DNA from: Sphaerothrix gracilis
Lineage (GTDB): Bacteria > Cyanobacteriota > Cyanobacteriia > Phormidesmidales > Phormidesmidaceae
Direction of reading: 5' to 3'
Length of the DNA stretch: 64,000 nucleotides
Assembly: GCF_030405905.1 (NCBI RefSeq)
Contig: NZ_JASATW010000002.1
Span: 186,001 to 250,000, forward strand
Made by a program: the position numbers and the translations under genes. Positions within the stretch are counted from its first letter, which is position 1, and the number at the start of each line of letters is the position of its first letter. This document shows, one piece after another, positions 41,805 through 50,927 of this stretch. The notes under the pieces are model-generated. The model saw only the letters and a list, made by a program, of their open reading frames with translations. It had not been told where the DNA came from and searched no databases.

Positions 41805-42617
41805 TTAGTCAGCATCCTTGAGTTTGGCGGCGGTGCGGAGAATCTGTCCGGCCAGGATCGCCGCGCCAAAGCCGTTATCGATATTGACAACGCCAATGCC
41901 CGCCGCACAGGAATTGAGCATGGTCAGCAGCGGAGCCAGACCGTTAAAGCTAGCGCCGTAGCCCACGCTGGTCGGCACAGCAATAACCGGACAGCTCGCT
42001 AGGCCCGCTACCACGCTTGGCAGTGCTCCTTCCATGCCCGCCACCACAATCAGCACGTCGGCTTCGTCAATTACCTGTCGGTGACTCAGCAGGCGGTGAA
42101 TTCCGGCGACGCCAATATCCCAGAGTCGCCGCACCCGAAACCCTGACAGCTCAGCCGTCAGCGCCGCTTCCTGGGCTACAGCCAAATCGGCAGTACCTGC
42201 GGTGAGTACGGCAATAGTACCGGCATACTGAGGCACGATTTGAGTGGGGACAAGGGCGCAGATTCTCGCCATCTCGTCGTAAATTAGGTCGGGAATAACG
42301 GCTTTGAGCTGCTGGTACACCTCTGGGGTAATCCGCGTCGCCATCACTACCGGATTGCGCGGCTGTAGGCTGCGGATGATTTGCACAATTTGATCTACGG
42401 TTTTTCCTGGTCCCCAAACGACTTCCGGAAAGCCAGTGCGGAGAGTGCGATGATGATCGACTTTGGCAAACTCGCCCACAGGTTCAAAATCTAAATTTTT
42501 TAACTTGGTGAAGGCTAGCTCTGGACTCACTTCTCCCTGAGCCACAGATTCTAAGAGCCCCTGCAAGGCTTCGGCTTGATTCACAGATTTCTTGCGCCCT
42601 CCGGCGATAAACGACAC
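41805..42617 (-). CDS. larB: nickel pincer cofactor biosynthesis protein LarB
   Basis: LarB carboxylates and hydrolyses nicotinic acid adenine dinucleotide in the first step of nickel-pincer nucleotide synthesis. The 270-aa protein has the PurE-like C-terminal domain: VLTAGTADLAVAQEAALTAELSG, WDIGVAGIHRLL, VVAGMEGALPSVVAGLASCPVIAVPTSVGYGAS and NIDNGFGAA. LarC, LarE and lactate racemase LarA are not in this window, so a partial or different pathway is possible. Confidence 0.92.
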   Translation of the reverse strand: MSFIAGGRKKSVNQAEALQGLLESVAQGEVSPELAFTKLKNLDFEPVGEFAKVDHHRTLRTGFPEVVWGPGKTVDQIVQIIRSLQPRNPVVMATRITPEVYQQLKAVIPDLIYDEMARICALVPTQIVPQYAGTIAVLTAGTADLAVAQEAALTAELSGFRVRRLWDIGVAGIHRLLSHRQVIDEADVLIVVAGMEGALPSVVAGLASCPVIAVPTSVGYGASFNGLAPLLTMLNSCAAGIGVVNIDNGFGAAILAGQILRTAAKLKDAD

Positions 42618-42693
42618 CTCTTGTCTAGGCTATCGTTTCCCGGCAGCATTGTTGATACCCGGAGCTTTGTCTGATAGTCACTAGCCGCGATGA

Positions 42694-43605
42694 CTAGTTG
42701 CGATCGCCCACCATTTCCTGTTCTGAACCATCCTGCTGGCTCAGTGCATAGTGGTCGTTATACTTCTCCTGATTGAAGAAATAAACTGTGCGAATGGGGT
42801 AAGGAATATTGATATCCACTTCGTCACAGGCTTTCTTCAGCGCAATCATCACCTTTGTCTGGGTACGACGCACCATTGCCTGCTGGGGGGCTGTCCAGTA
42901 GCGCACGACCAGATCAATGGCGCTATCGCCAAAGCCAATAATATCTACTTCGGTCGGTGGATTTTCGAGCACATGCTCAACGCTATTGGCCGCTTTGAGC
43001 AGTACGTCCACAGCCATTTCTAGCGGCGTATTGTAGTCAACCCCGATCGCTAAATCAGTCCGACGATACTTTTGAGCGGTTCTCACCTGCACTGAATTAG
43101 TGAAAACAATCGAGTTGGGAATGACAATTTCTTCGCCCTGATAGGTGCGAATTTGCGTCGATCGCAGCGCAATTTCCTCAACCGTGCCCTCGTAGTCATT
43201 GACAATAATTTGGTCGCCCAGTCGAAAAGGCTGCTGTAGCAGTAACAGTATCCCGGCCAGGAAGTTCTTGAAAATGTCTTGAAACGCGAAGCCAACAGCT
43301 ACTGAACCTAAACCCAACAGAGCCACAATGTCGCCTAAAGCCAAACCGGGAAAGGCAATAATGGCCGCGATTAAAATACCGACAATCCAGGCGGTAATAT
43401 AGCCTACCTGAGTTAGCAGGGACTGCAGCGATCGATTATTCAAAAGCCGATCTGATAGGGAAGCCGCCACCCGTCGAGCCAGGTTAGCGCCATAGCGAGT
43501 CAGTGCTAAGATAATCAGCGCCCCCAAAATGCCGGGAACAGCCGCTACGCCGCCGCCAACTAGATTAATAAGGGTCTGCTGGATTTCCTGAATAAGACTC
43601 TGCAT
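42694..43605 (-). CDS. small-conductance mechanosensitive channel, MscS family
   Basis: This 303-aa channel has three N-terminal helices; the third is the pore-lining helix (LLGLGSVAVGFAFQDIFKNFLAGILLLLQQPFRLGDQIIV), followed by the beta domain (VEEIALRSTQIRTYQGEEIVIPNS) and an alpha/beta C-terminal domain. It opens under hypo-osmotic stress. The start at ATG 43605 (MQSLIQEI) is chosen over an upstream TTG at 43629. Confidence 0.92.
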   Translation of the reverse strand: MQSLIQEIQQTLINLVGGGVAAVPGILGALIILALTRYGANLARRVAASLSDRLLNNRSLQSLLTQVGYITAWIVGILIAAIIAFPGLALGDIVALLGLGSVAVGFAFQDIFKNFLAGILLLLQQPFRLGDQIIVNDYEGTVEEIALRSTQIRTYQGEEIVIPNSIVFTNSVQVRTAQKYRRTDLAIGVDYNTPLEMAVDVLLKAANSVEHVLENPPTEVDIIGFGDSAIDLVVRYWTAPQQAMVRRTQTKVMIALKKACDEVDINIPYPIRTVYFFNQEKYNDHYALSQQDGSEQEMVGDRN

Positions 43606-43752
43606 AGGCTTTAGAAGAAAGAGAATCAATAAAAACTGATAGCACCCCCGCTAGGATTCATGATTCTGTAGCGAACGACATCCTTCCCCTAGGGGATTTT
43701 TGGAAATGGCAGGCGATCGCAGTTTAAACAGCCAATATCTGCAACGTGGCCG

Positions 43753-45195
43753 CTAACTGCTGGCGGTAGGCGCTGGTGCTGCGGGTTTGCCCCCTAGCTC
43801 AGCCGGAACCTGCTCATCGTAAGATAGCCCCAAAACATCGCTGTAAAGCCTGATATATTCCAGTGCCGATCGCGTCCAGCTAAAGTCTTGCACCATGCCC
43901 CGCTTTTGCAGCTCGCGCCAAGGCTGCTTGTAGTGGAAGCCTTCCCAAGCTCGGACTAGGCAGGTATAGAGATCCAGCGGTTCGTAGCGATCGAAGCAGT
44001 AGCCAGTGCCAGTCCCTTCAGTGGGGTTATGGTGCTGCACCGTATCTACCAGTCCTCCCGTTTTACGCACAATTGGAATACAGCCATAGCGCAAAGCGAT
44101 GAGCTGACTGATGCCACAGGGTTCAAACCGAGACGGCATTAGGAACGCATCAGCCCCGGCGTAGATTTTACGGGCTAGAGAGTCGCTGTAGAGCAGATAG
44201 GTAGACACCCGCCCCGGATAGCGAGATGACAGCTCCCACATTTGGGTTTCATAATAGCGATCGCCCATCCCTAGCAGTACAAACTGGGCATCGGTGTATG
44301 ACAAAAAGCGATCGAGCATCTGAATCACCAGATCTAGCCCCTTCTGCTCTACCAAGCGGCCTACAAATCCCACTGTGAAGGCGCTGGAGTTGATCTCTAA
44401 GCCCATTTCTTCCTGCAGGGCAATCTTGTTTTTGCGCCGCTGATCGAGGGTTTCTACGCTGTAATTTTGCGTCAGTTGGGGATCGACTTCCGGATTGTAA
44501 GACTCATCATCAATGCCGTTGAGGATGCCGCTGAGCTTACTGCTAATAAAAGACAGCAGTCCTTCTAACTCCTCACCATAATTGGCCGTTTGAATCTGCT
44601 GGGCATAGGTGGGCGATACCGTGGTCACGCGATCGGCAAACTGCACCGCTGCGGCCATTGTGTTGTGGCCTTCCATATACCAGGGGCACCAGGTCATTTG
44701 CTCTAACCGCCAGCGCCACGGTCCCTGATAGGCCAGGTTATGAATCGTGAAAATAGTTTTAATCTCTGGCGACTGGTGCATCCACACCGGAATCATGCCG
44801 GTATGCCAGTCATTACAGTGAACGATGTCCGGCTTCCAGTAGTTCCAGGCAAACTCAGCAGCGCCGTTCGCGAAGAAGGTAAAGCGCCAGTCTTCATCGG
44901 CCCCCGAATAGATATGGCGGGGATCAAAAGCAGGATGGCCAAACAAATAGATGGGGACATCGGACTTGGGCAGCACAGACTCATAAACCGCAAACTTGTT
45001 GAACATTGCGGCGCCCCACCAAATCGGCTCTGCGGGAACATCAATTTTCTCAGAGAGAAAACCGTAGTACGGCATAAAGATGCGCACGTCATGTCCCATT
45101 TTTCGCAATATCTTTGGGAGCGACCCAACCACGTCGCCCATGCCGCCCACCTTAGCCAGAGGAGCCACTTCTGCCGCCACAAAAAGAATTCGCAT
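43753..45195 (-). CDS. glgA: glycogen synthase GlgA
   Basis: This GT5 enzyme transfers glucose from ADP-glucose to growing alpha-1,4-glucan. The 480 residues are full length: the nucleotide-sugar binding KVGGMGDVVG (15-24) near the start, VHCNDWHTGMI, VTTVSPTYA, GRLVEQKGLDL and the C-terminal PSRFEPCGISQLIALRYGCIPIVRKTGGLVDTV. It is a single gene flanked by mscS and a glycosyltransferase unit, with no other glg gene nearby. Confidence 0.96.
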   Translation of the reverse strand: MRILFVAAEVAPLAKVGGMGDVVGSLPKILRKMGHDVRIFMPYYGFLSEKIDVPAEPIWWGAAMFNKFAVYESVLPKSDVPIYLFGHPAFDPRHIYSGADEDWRFTFFANGAAEFAWNYWKPDIVHCNDWHTGMIPVWMHQSPEIKTIFTIHNLAYQGPWRWRLEQMTWCPWYMEGHNTMAAAVQFADRVTTVSPTYAQQIQTANYGEELEGLLSFISSKLSGILNGIDDESYNPEVDPQLTQNYSVETLDQRRKNKIALQEEMGLEINSSAFTVGFVGRLVEQKGLDLVIQMLDRFLSYTDAQFVLLGMGDRYYETQMWELSSRYPGRVSTYLLYSDSLARKIYAGADAFLMPSRFEPCGISQLIALRYGCIPIVRKTGGLVDTVQHHNPTEGTGTGYCFDRYEPLDLYTCLVRAWEGFHYKQPWRELQKRGMVQDFSWTRSALEYIRLYSDVLGLSYDEQVPAELGGKPAAPAPTASS

Positions 45196-45291
45196 GGTTG
45201 ACCCTGCTTGAGACTTTCTTTGCTTTCAAAGATAAGTCTAAGGGGGTGTTGGCTTTATGCATAGGGGCAATCTCAGAGGCTGCAGGAATCA

Positions 45292-45474
45292 TCAGCGTTC
45301 GCGGGTGTGATAAACCTGCCAGGCAATTAGCGCCAAAATTCCGCCAAAGAAGATAAACGCACCCCAGTCAGCAGAACTACCGGGAACAGGGAGATAGAGC
45401 AGAGTAGCTGGTTGAGTCTCTAACGCTGCTGCATTGGGCAGCCAGAACAGAGAGCAAATCAAAGGTAGAACCAT
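45292..45474 (-). CDS. small membrane protein (60 aa)
   Basis: An N-terminal hydrophobic segment with an Ala-x-Ala-like end (LPLICSLFWLPNAAA) and a second helix (WGAFIFFGGILALIAWQVYHTRER) suggest an exported protein with one membrane anchor and a basic tail. It starts nine bases after the glycosyltransferase stop, so it is probably translated from the same mRNA. I do not recognise a family. Confidence 0.6.
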   Translation of the reverse strand: MVLPLICSLFWLPNAAALETQPATLLYLPVPGSSADWGAFIFFGGILALIAWQVYHTRER

Positions 45475-45483
45475 GTCTATAGC

Positions 45484-46560
45484 CTAATACTGCTGCAAAA
45501 TATCCTGGAACCACTGCTCGAAGCGATCGCCCAAAGCAGACAAAGAATACTCCGCCTCCGCCTGCTGGCGACAGGCTGCGCGATCGAGCTGGCCTAGCTG
45601 GGCGATCGCTGCTACGAGTTGATCCACGCTGTCCGGCATCACCAGCCATCCCGTTTTACCCGACTGCACAATTTCCGCTGGGCCACCCCGTTCATAGGCA
45701 ATCACAGGGACACCGCAGGCCAGCGCCTCAATCGCCACGTTACCGAAGGCTTCCACCCAACGGGGCGTCATTAACAGCGCCTGTCCCTGCCTAAGCACTG
45801 CCTGAAGTTTGGCGGTGGGTAAAAAGCCCAGATAGTCTATGGGAGCAGCCGGATAAGCCTGCTGAATCTGCTGCCAATAAGCCTGATTCTCTAGCTTGCC
45901 CAGGATTTTTAGTCTTTTCTGCGATCGCTGGGCCGCCTCTACCGCGTCCTCTAGTCCTTTTTCCGGAGAAATCCGACCTAGCCAAACCAGGTAGTCCTGG
46001 GGCTGATCACAAAACTCATACAGCACAAGATCAATAGCACTGCTCAAAATCCGAAAGTTTGCCACGCCGGGAAACGTTTCTGCCTGAGTGCGGGTGTAGA
46101 CGCCTACGCTGCTGGGAAACCGCTCTGCCGTTCGGCAAATGACTGCATCCATTGCCCCCGAAAGTGACCCCATACTGACAAACTGAGCTACGGGTCGCCG
46201 CAAAAACGGCATCAGGTAGAAAGGCAGCCAGTCATAGGCAAAGTTAACCAGCAAGTCATAGTCATCCTGCACCTGACGGGCATAGTCCCACATATTGGCC
46301 AGCACCGGATTTTCGGGTAAAACCGTGGGGGTCTGTCGCCCTTGAGTATGAGCCGTGGGCTGTAAGGTACCTGAGATCGGCGCGATCGCAATTTCTGCCA
46401 GAGCCGATCCCTCAGGAGCCACGACCCGGAGCGAATGCCCCCGTCGTTGCAGTTCCTGAGCAAGATTCATCAGCGTCAGCTCCACGCCGCCGCCCAGCCC
46501 TGACCCCAAGGGGCCAACGGGGGTAGAAAGCAAAAGCAGTCTCAAGGCTGAAGCAGACAT
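45484..46560 (-). CDS. glycosyltransferase family 4 protein
   Basis: This 358-aa GT-B retaining transferase has the N-terminal donor loop GSGLGGGVELTLMNLAQELQRRGH, the hinge VWLGRISPEKGLEDAVEAA and the nucleotide-sugar signature PRWVEAFGNVAIEALACGVPVIAYERGGPAEIV near the end. Donor and acceptor are not evident. The following 60-aa membrane protein and the glgA gene are downstream on the same strand. Confidence 0.93.
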   Translation of the reverse strand: MSASALRLLLLSTPVGPLGSGLGGGVELTLMNLAQELQRRGHSLRVVAPEGSALAEIAIAPISGTLQPTAHTQGRQTPTVLPENPVLANMWDYARQVQDDYDLLVNFAYDWLPFYLMPFLRRPVAQFVSMGSLSGAMDAVICRTAERFPSSVGVYTRTQAETFPGVANFRILSSAIDLVLYEFCDQPQDYLVWLGRISPEKGLEDAVEAAQRSQKRLKILGKLENQAYWQQIQQAYPAAPIDYLGFLPTAKLQAVLRQGQALLMTPRWVEAFGNVAIEALACGVPVIAYERGGPAEIVQSGKTGWLVMPDSVDQLVAAIAQLGQLDRAACRQQAEAEYSLSALGDRFEQWFQDILQQY

Positions 46561-46618
46561 GAAGATAAAAGGCAGTCGCTCTTTCTAGAGTCACCTCTTC
46601 AGCATGACATCAAACGGT

Positions 46619-47938
46619 TTAAGAGTTGGTCTTCTCACCGGGCAAAAAATCCGCTGGCGAAACAGAATCATAGAGAGAAGCCCGCTGCTCGCTGCTAGGT
46701 AAAGGCCGGATGCGGTTGAGCTGTCCCAGCGCCCAGCGGGCTGTTTCTCTCACTTCAGGATCTTCATCTTCAGCTACATGGGCCAGCATCTGACTTACCT
46801 GAGCCGCCGCATCATAAATTCGAGTCAAATCGCGAATGGCATTCTTGCGCACTTCAGGATTATCGTCCTGCAGCGAAAGAGCCAGCGCCCGGTTCATCGG
46901 CTTTAGCGTATGGGTGCCAATTTCAGATAGAGCCGCCAAAATCAGGCTGCGCTCCTTGGAGTCCGCATCCATAATCAGATTGACTAACGGCTGCACGGCA
47001 CTGGAGTTGCCCCGCTGCCCCAGTTCCCAAATAGCCTGCCGTCGTTTGGCGGGATCGCTACTCTGCAGCTCAGCCACCAGCGTTTCTACAATATTGAGCT
47101 TGGGCAGCCGTGTTGTTTCTTCCAAAGCTGCCGTTGAGTCAGTCTGGTCTTGAATTTCCAGATTCTGCTGGGAACCATTCACTGCGGCTGCACTGTCCGC
47201 TATCAGAGCAGACTGGTCAGTTACGTGAGCCACTGGTGCTTGCTTATCTAGCTGTTTGGCAGGCCGACCTGAGCGCAATGACTGGCGATAAACCAGCACA
47301 ACGCCGCCGCCAATCGCCCCTAACCCCAGCAGTAGAATAGCTGGTATTAGAAGCTGAGACGGGTTGAACTCAGAAACGGCAGTCGGCTCTGCGTCTACTG
47401 GCTCGGTTGTAGGCGTAGAAGCGGCTGTCGCTTCTGACTCCGCCTGGGGAAAAGGGGTTGCCGCCGCTGGCGTAGACGCAGTCGAGGGCAAAAAATTGGG
47501 AATCTGGCTTTCTGTAGCTGGACTAGGCGACTCAATCGAAAACAGGTTGGGCGTTTGTAAGCGTTGGACGGTGAAGGGATCTACATTGCCAGTAGCCGGT
47601 AGGCCAGAATCTTGCTGAAAGTTTGACAGGGCTTGTTCGGTTTTAGGGCCATAGATACCGTCAACAGGCTGACTGTAATAACCAAGCTGCTGCAGCCTGA
47701 GCTGGAGCTGTAAAACTTCACTGTTGCTGAGATCGGCTGCTGTCGTTGGGGTAGAGGCGGCTGGATTCGTGGGTACCTGAGCTAAGGTCGGCCAGATTTT
47801 AGCGGCTGTAGGCGCTAGCTGGGCAGTTGCAAGGACTGGTAAACCAGTAGGGGAATGAGCCACAGCCCGAACAGCAGCGGGGGAACCTCCCCAAGCTGCC
47901 AGACAGGTTATTGCCAGCAAGGTAGAGCGTTGGATCAT
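46619..47938 (-). CDS. PG-binding / transmembrane / HEAT-repeat protein
   Basis: This 439-aa protein has a signal-like N-terminus, a PG_binding_1 domain (about 72-128, LRLQQLGYYSQPVDGIYGPKTEQALSNFQQDSGL), a Thr/Ser/Pro linker, one helix (about 196-218) and a cytoplasmic HEAT-repeat domain (about 285-425: RRQAIWELGQRGNSSAVQPLVNLI, EVRKNAIRDLTRIY, EVRETARWALGQL). Both parts are common, but their combination across a membrane is unusual; it could relay cell-wall state to cytoplasmic partners. Confidence 0.88.
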   Translation of the reverse strand: MIQRSTLLAITCLAAWGGSPAAVRAVAHSPTGLPVLATAQLAPTAAKIWPTLAQVPTNPAASTPTTAADLSNSEVLQLQLRLQQLGYYSQPVDGIYGPKTEQALSNFQQDSGLPATGNVDPFTVQRLQTPNLFSIESPSPATESQIPNFLPSTASTPAAATPFPQAESEATAASTPTTEPVDAEPTAVSEFNPSQLLIPAILLLGLGAIGGGVVLVYRQSLRSGRPAKQLDKQAPVAHVTDQSALIADSAAAVNGSQQNLEIQDQTDSTAALEETTRLPKLNIVETLVAELQSSDPAKRRQAIWELGQRGNSSAVQPLVNLIMDADSKERSLILAALSEIGTHTLKPMNRALALSLQDDNPEVRKNAIRDLTRIYDAAAQVSQMLAHVAEDEDPEVRETARWALGQLNRIRPLPSSEQRASLYDSVSPADFLPGEKTNS

Positions 47939-48279
47939 GTCAGATGGTTGGTCCTTGGTATCCTTGCACCCAGAGTGGCTATCATACTTTGCGACTGCTC
48001 TCTTAGCGTTTTGACGCTCGCTTCAACTTGTCTCCACTGCGTTCGTAATCAAGCAATTTTTTCGGCTTGAGCGTACCTCATCTGCTGTCAGACTAGCAGT
48101 TTCGGCCCAAAGCCGTTGGGGTACCCGCGATATTGAACCGTGCTATGAGCGTCTAGCTTTCATACTAAATCAGTTTGCATAGCTCACTTTAGGATGCCCG
48201 ATTCTGGTGCTAGATCTTTAAAGAGGTGTTGACTCAGTAAAGTCTGCGTTAAAAGCTCAGCTCGCACTAATCAGCAGGT
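47939..48279. other. 341-bp region between PG-HEAT and EamA genes
   Basis: Both flanking genes run on the minus strand. I see no gene, hairpin with T-tract or good promoter match in it; a 71-codon open frame on the plus strand at 47855-48070 overlaps the PG-HEAT start and has no support. Confidence 0.4.
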
Positions 48280-49311
48280 CTAAGATTTTGACTCGAATGT
48301 TCCTGTCCGGACCGTATTTTCAGTAGACGGTTGGACTGGCTGCGCCCGGAAAAACCCCAGCAGCCTTTCTCGCTGGTTAATCAGACAAATGCTGACCAGC
48401 GTAAAGGCAACGCCCGTCCACTGGACTGAACTCAGCAGTTCGCCTAAAAATAGGTTGCCAAATAGCAGGGCAAAAACTGGTGTCAGAAAGGTCAAGGCGC
48501 TGAGACTGGTCAAGTTACCCTCAGCCGCTAGATAGAAGAAGATACCGTAGGCTAAGGCACTGCCAAAAATGGTGGCATAGGCGATCGCCATCCAGCCCGT
48601 AAGCGATAGCTGCTGCCACTGACCGGTTTCAGCGATCGCCGACCAAGCTACTAGCGGCAGGCTACCTAAAATCATGTGCCACCCGGTCGCCATCACCGGA
48701 TCCGCATGGCGGCACACATAGCGAATCAGCACTGTGCCCACCGCCATCGACAGCGCCGCCAGCAGCATCAGCCACTCTCCCCGCTGAAACAGCAGGCCCA
48801 CCATGTCACTACCCGGCGTCCAGCTTTGCCAAAACGGGATTCCCTGCAGCAGGTTCAAAATCCATTCGTCCGGCAGCCCCAGCAGGCTAATGCCGATAAG
48901 GCCCAATCCCAGCCCAATCCAGCCAAACATCCCCACCTGCTCGCCAAACAAAAACCGGGCCATGACTGCTACTGCCAGGGGTTGGGAGTCAATCATCACC
49001 GATCCCAAACCTGCCCCTGTCCGCACCAGTCCCGCTGCCAAGAAGCCCTGAAACAGGGTGCCATCAATGAGAGCAAATAACCCAATCCACAGCCAAGCTT
49101 GCCAGCCCGCAGGCTGCTTGCGGCCCATCCACAGACCGGCTAAGAGTACCAAACAGCCTGCTGGCAGCAGCCGCGTCGCCGCAATGAAAAATGGGGTCGT
49201 GTCGTCAATCACCCCCTTCATGGCCACCATAGCCGTTCCCCACAAAAAGAAGGGGGAAATCAGCAACAATGCAGTTAGCATTCGTTTGGGCGGCAGAGAA
49301 GTATGACTCAT
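48280..49311 (-). CDS. EamA/DMT-superfamily transporter
   Basis: This 343-aa protein has ten predicted helices in two EamA halves (LISPFFLWGTAMVAMKG at the start; GSALAYGIFFYLAAEGNLTSLSALTFLTPVFALLFG in the second). Members export amino acids, nucleosides or other metabolites. No neighbour indicates the substrate. It is divergent from sppA with a 79-base gap. Confidence 0.92.
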   Translation of the reverse strand: MSHTSLPPKRMLTALLLISPFFLWGTAMVAMKGVIDDTTPFFIAATRLLPAGCLVLLAGLWMGRKQPAGWQAWLWIGLFALIDGTLFQGFLAAGLVRTGAGLGSVMIDSQPLAVAVMARFLFGEQVGMFGWIGLGLGLIGISLLGLPDEWILNLLQGIPFWQSWTPGSDMVGLLFQRGEWLMLLAALSMAVGTVLIRYVCRHADPVMATGWHMILGSLPLVAWSAIAETGQWQQLSLTGWMAIAYATIFGSALAYGIFFYLAAEGNLTSLSALTFLTPVFALLFGNLFLGELLSSVQWTGVAFTLVSICLINQRERLLGFFRAQPVQPSTENTVRTGTFESKS

Positions 49312-49390
49312 AAAGCTAGCGGATAGTTAAGCATGGCGCAGTTGTATACTTATCTTAAAGAATGTTAAGTCATCTAGCGATCGACACCCT

Positions 49391-50236
49391 ATGATTTGGC
49401 CGTTTAAGCCTCGGTTCCGTAAGCAAATTGCCCGCATTGAGATCACTGGCGCGATCGCAGGTTCGACGCGCAAGCGCGTTTTAGAAAATCTCAAAGAAAT
49501 TGAAGAGAAAAAATTTCCGGCCCTGCTGCTCCGCATCGATAGTCCCGGTGGCACCGTCGGTGACTCTCAAGAAATTTATAGCGCTCTGATGCGACTGCGC
49601 GAGCAGGTCAAAATTGTTGCTAGCTTCGGTAATATCTCCGCTTCCGGCGGGGTCTATATTGGCATGGGGGCCGAACACATCGTGGCCAATCCCGGCACCA
49701 TTACCGGCAGCATCGGCGTTATTCTACGCGGCAACAACCTAGAGCGCCTGCTCGATAAGGTGGGTGTTTCCTTCAAAGTGATCAAGTCCGGCCCTTATAA
49801 AGACATTTTGGCCTTCGATCGCGAGCTGACTGAGCCAGAGCAAAATATCCTGCAAGAGCTAATTGACGTTAGCTACCATCAGTTTGTCGAGACGGTCGCC
49901 ACCGCTCGCCAGCTTACCGTTGAAGCCGTTAAAGAATTTGCCGATGGGCGGATTTTTACCGGACAGCAGGCGCTGGCTTTAGGTGTAGTCGATCGCTTAG
50001 GCACCGAGGAAGATGCGCGCCAGTGGGCCGCTGAGCTAGCTGGCCTCAATCCTGAAAAAGCAGAATGCTACACCTTTGAAGACCGCAAGCCCTTCTGGAA
50101 ACGAATATTACCCGGCAATCGCCAAGCGGCTAGCCAATGGGCCGACTTACCTGTTGCTGAGCTGTCCAATAGCCTCAGTCAGCTAGAGTTTGACCTGACG
50201 ACCAGCGGTCTGCCTCTCTGGCTCTATCGACCGTAA
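49391..50236 (+). CDS. sppA: signal peptide peptidase SppA (short form)
   Basis: SppA degrades remnant signal peptides in the membrane by a Ser/Lys dyad. The 281-aa single-domain form shows LLLRIDSPGGTV (about 46-55), the nucleophile S85 in NISASGGVY and the general base K137 in SGPYKDI. It starts MIWPFKPRF and lacks an obvious N-terminal membrane helix, so it may be cytosolic or peripheral. Length matches the short SppA class. Confidence 0.93.
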   Translation: MIWPFKPRFRKQIARIEITGAIAGSTRKRVLENLKEIEEKKFPALLLRIDSPGGTVGDSQEIYSALMRLREQVKIVASFGNISASGGVYIGMGAEHIVANPGTITGSIGVILRGNNLERLLDKVGVSFKVIKSGPYKDILAFDRELTEPEQNILQELIDVSYHQFVETVATARQLTVEAVKEFADGRIFTGQQALALGVVDRLGTEEDARQWAAELAGLNPEKAECYTFEDRKPFWKRILPGNRQAASQWADLPVAELSNSLSQLEFDLTTSGLPLWLYRP

Positions 50237-50391
50237 ACTTCCTATACAAGGCTCAAATTCAGCTCTAGGTGGCGATCGCTGGCGGCGCTTATTCAAGCGC
50301 TTCAGCGAGGACTGGTACTATGAAAGTTCAAATCTACAAAAATATCTTTTGACTGATTTGCCTTTAGTGAAGAGAAACGGTAATCGACTCT

Positions 50392-50808
50392 ATGAGTAAT
50401 TCTGATGCGGACTGGCGAGTTCGAGCAATTCGCGGGGCAACCACTGTTTCTGAAAATACAGCAGAAGCGATTTGGAGCGCGGTTACTGAACTGCTTGATG
50501 AGTTAGAGTCTCGCAACCGCCTCAACCCCGACGATATTATCAGCGCCACCTTCTCAGCCACCCGCGACATAGATGCGGTATTCCCCGCTCAAATTGCTCG
50601 TCAGCGCCCCCAGTGGAACAATGTGCCCCTTCTTGATGTGCAGCAAATGCACGTGGAGGGCAGCCTGCCGCGATGTATTCGCTTTCTGATTCACGCTTAT
50701 ATGCCAGTACTGCACACTGAGATTCATCACCCCTATCTGCGGGGCGCTAAAACCCTCAGACCCGATTGGGAAACTTCGCCCGCTAGCTTTTCTTCTAGCC
50801 GGGAATAG
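50392..50808 (+). CDS. aroH: chorismate mutase, AroH class
   Basis: It converts chorismate to prephenate for phenylalanine and tyrosine. The 138-aa trimeric type is clear: WRVRAIRGATTVSENTAEAIWSAVTELL (residues 8-35), IISATFSATRDIDAVFPAQIAR and LPRCIRFLIHAY. It is followed by a strong palindromic terminator. Confidence 0.95.
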   Translation: MSNSDADWRVRAIRGATTVSENTAEAIWSAVTELLDELESRNRLNPDDIISATFSATRDIDAVFPAQIARQRPQWNNVPLLDVQQMHVEGSLPRCIRFLIHAYMPVLHTEIHHPYLRGAKTLRPDWETSPASFSSSRE

Positions 50809-50846
50809 CCCTACTCAGCAAGCTGTCTGCTGCCTATAGTCAATAA

Positions 50847-50874
50847 CGCCGGAGTGTCTGCAGACACTCCGGCG
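50847..50874. terminator. 28-bp perfect palindrome, bidirectional terminator
   Basis: CGCCGGAGTGTCTG (50847-50860) and CAGACACTCCGGCG (50861-50874) are exact complements with no spacer; the central bases form the loop. CATTTTC follows on the plus strand. It lies between the convergent aroH and crtR genes and could end both transcripts. Confidence 0.75.
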
Positions 50875-50927
50875 CATTTTCAATGTGCATAAATTTTCAG
50901 ATAGGCAGCCGCCCCCAGGCGAGGGCG

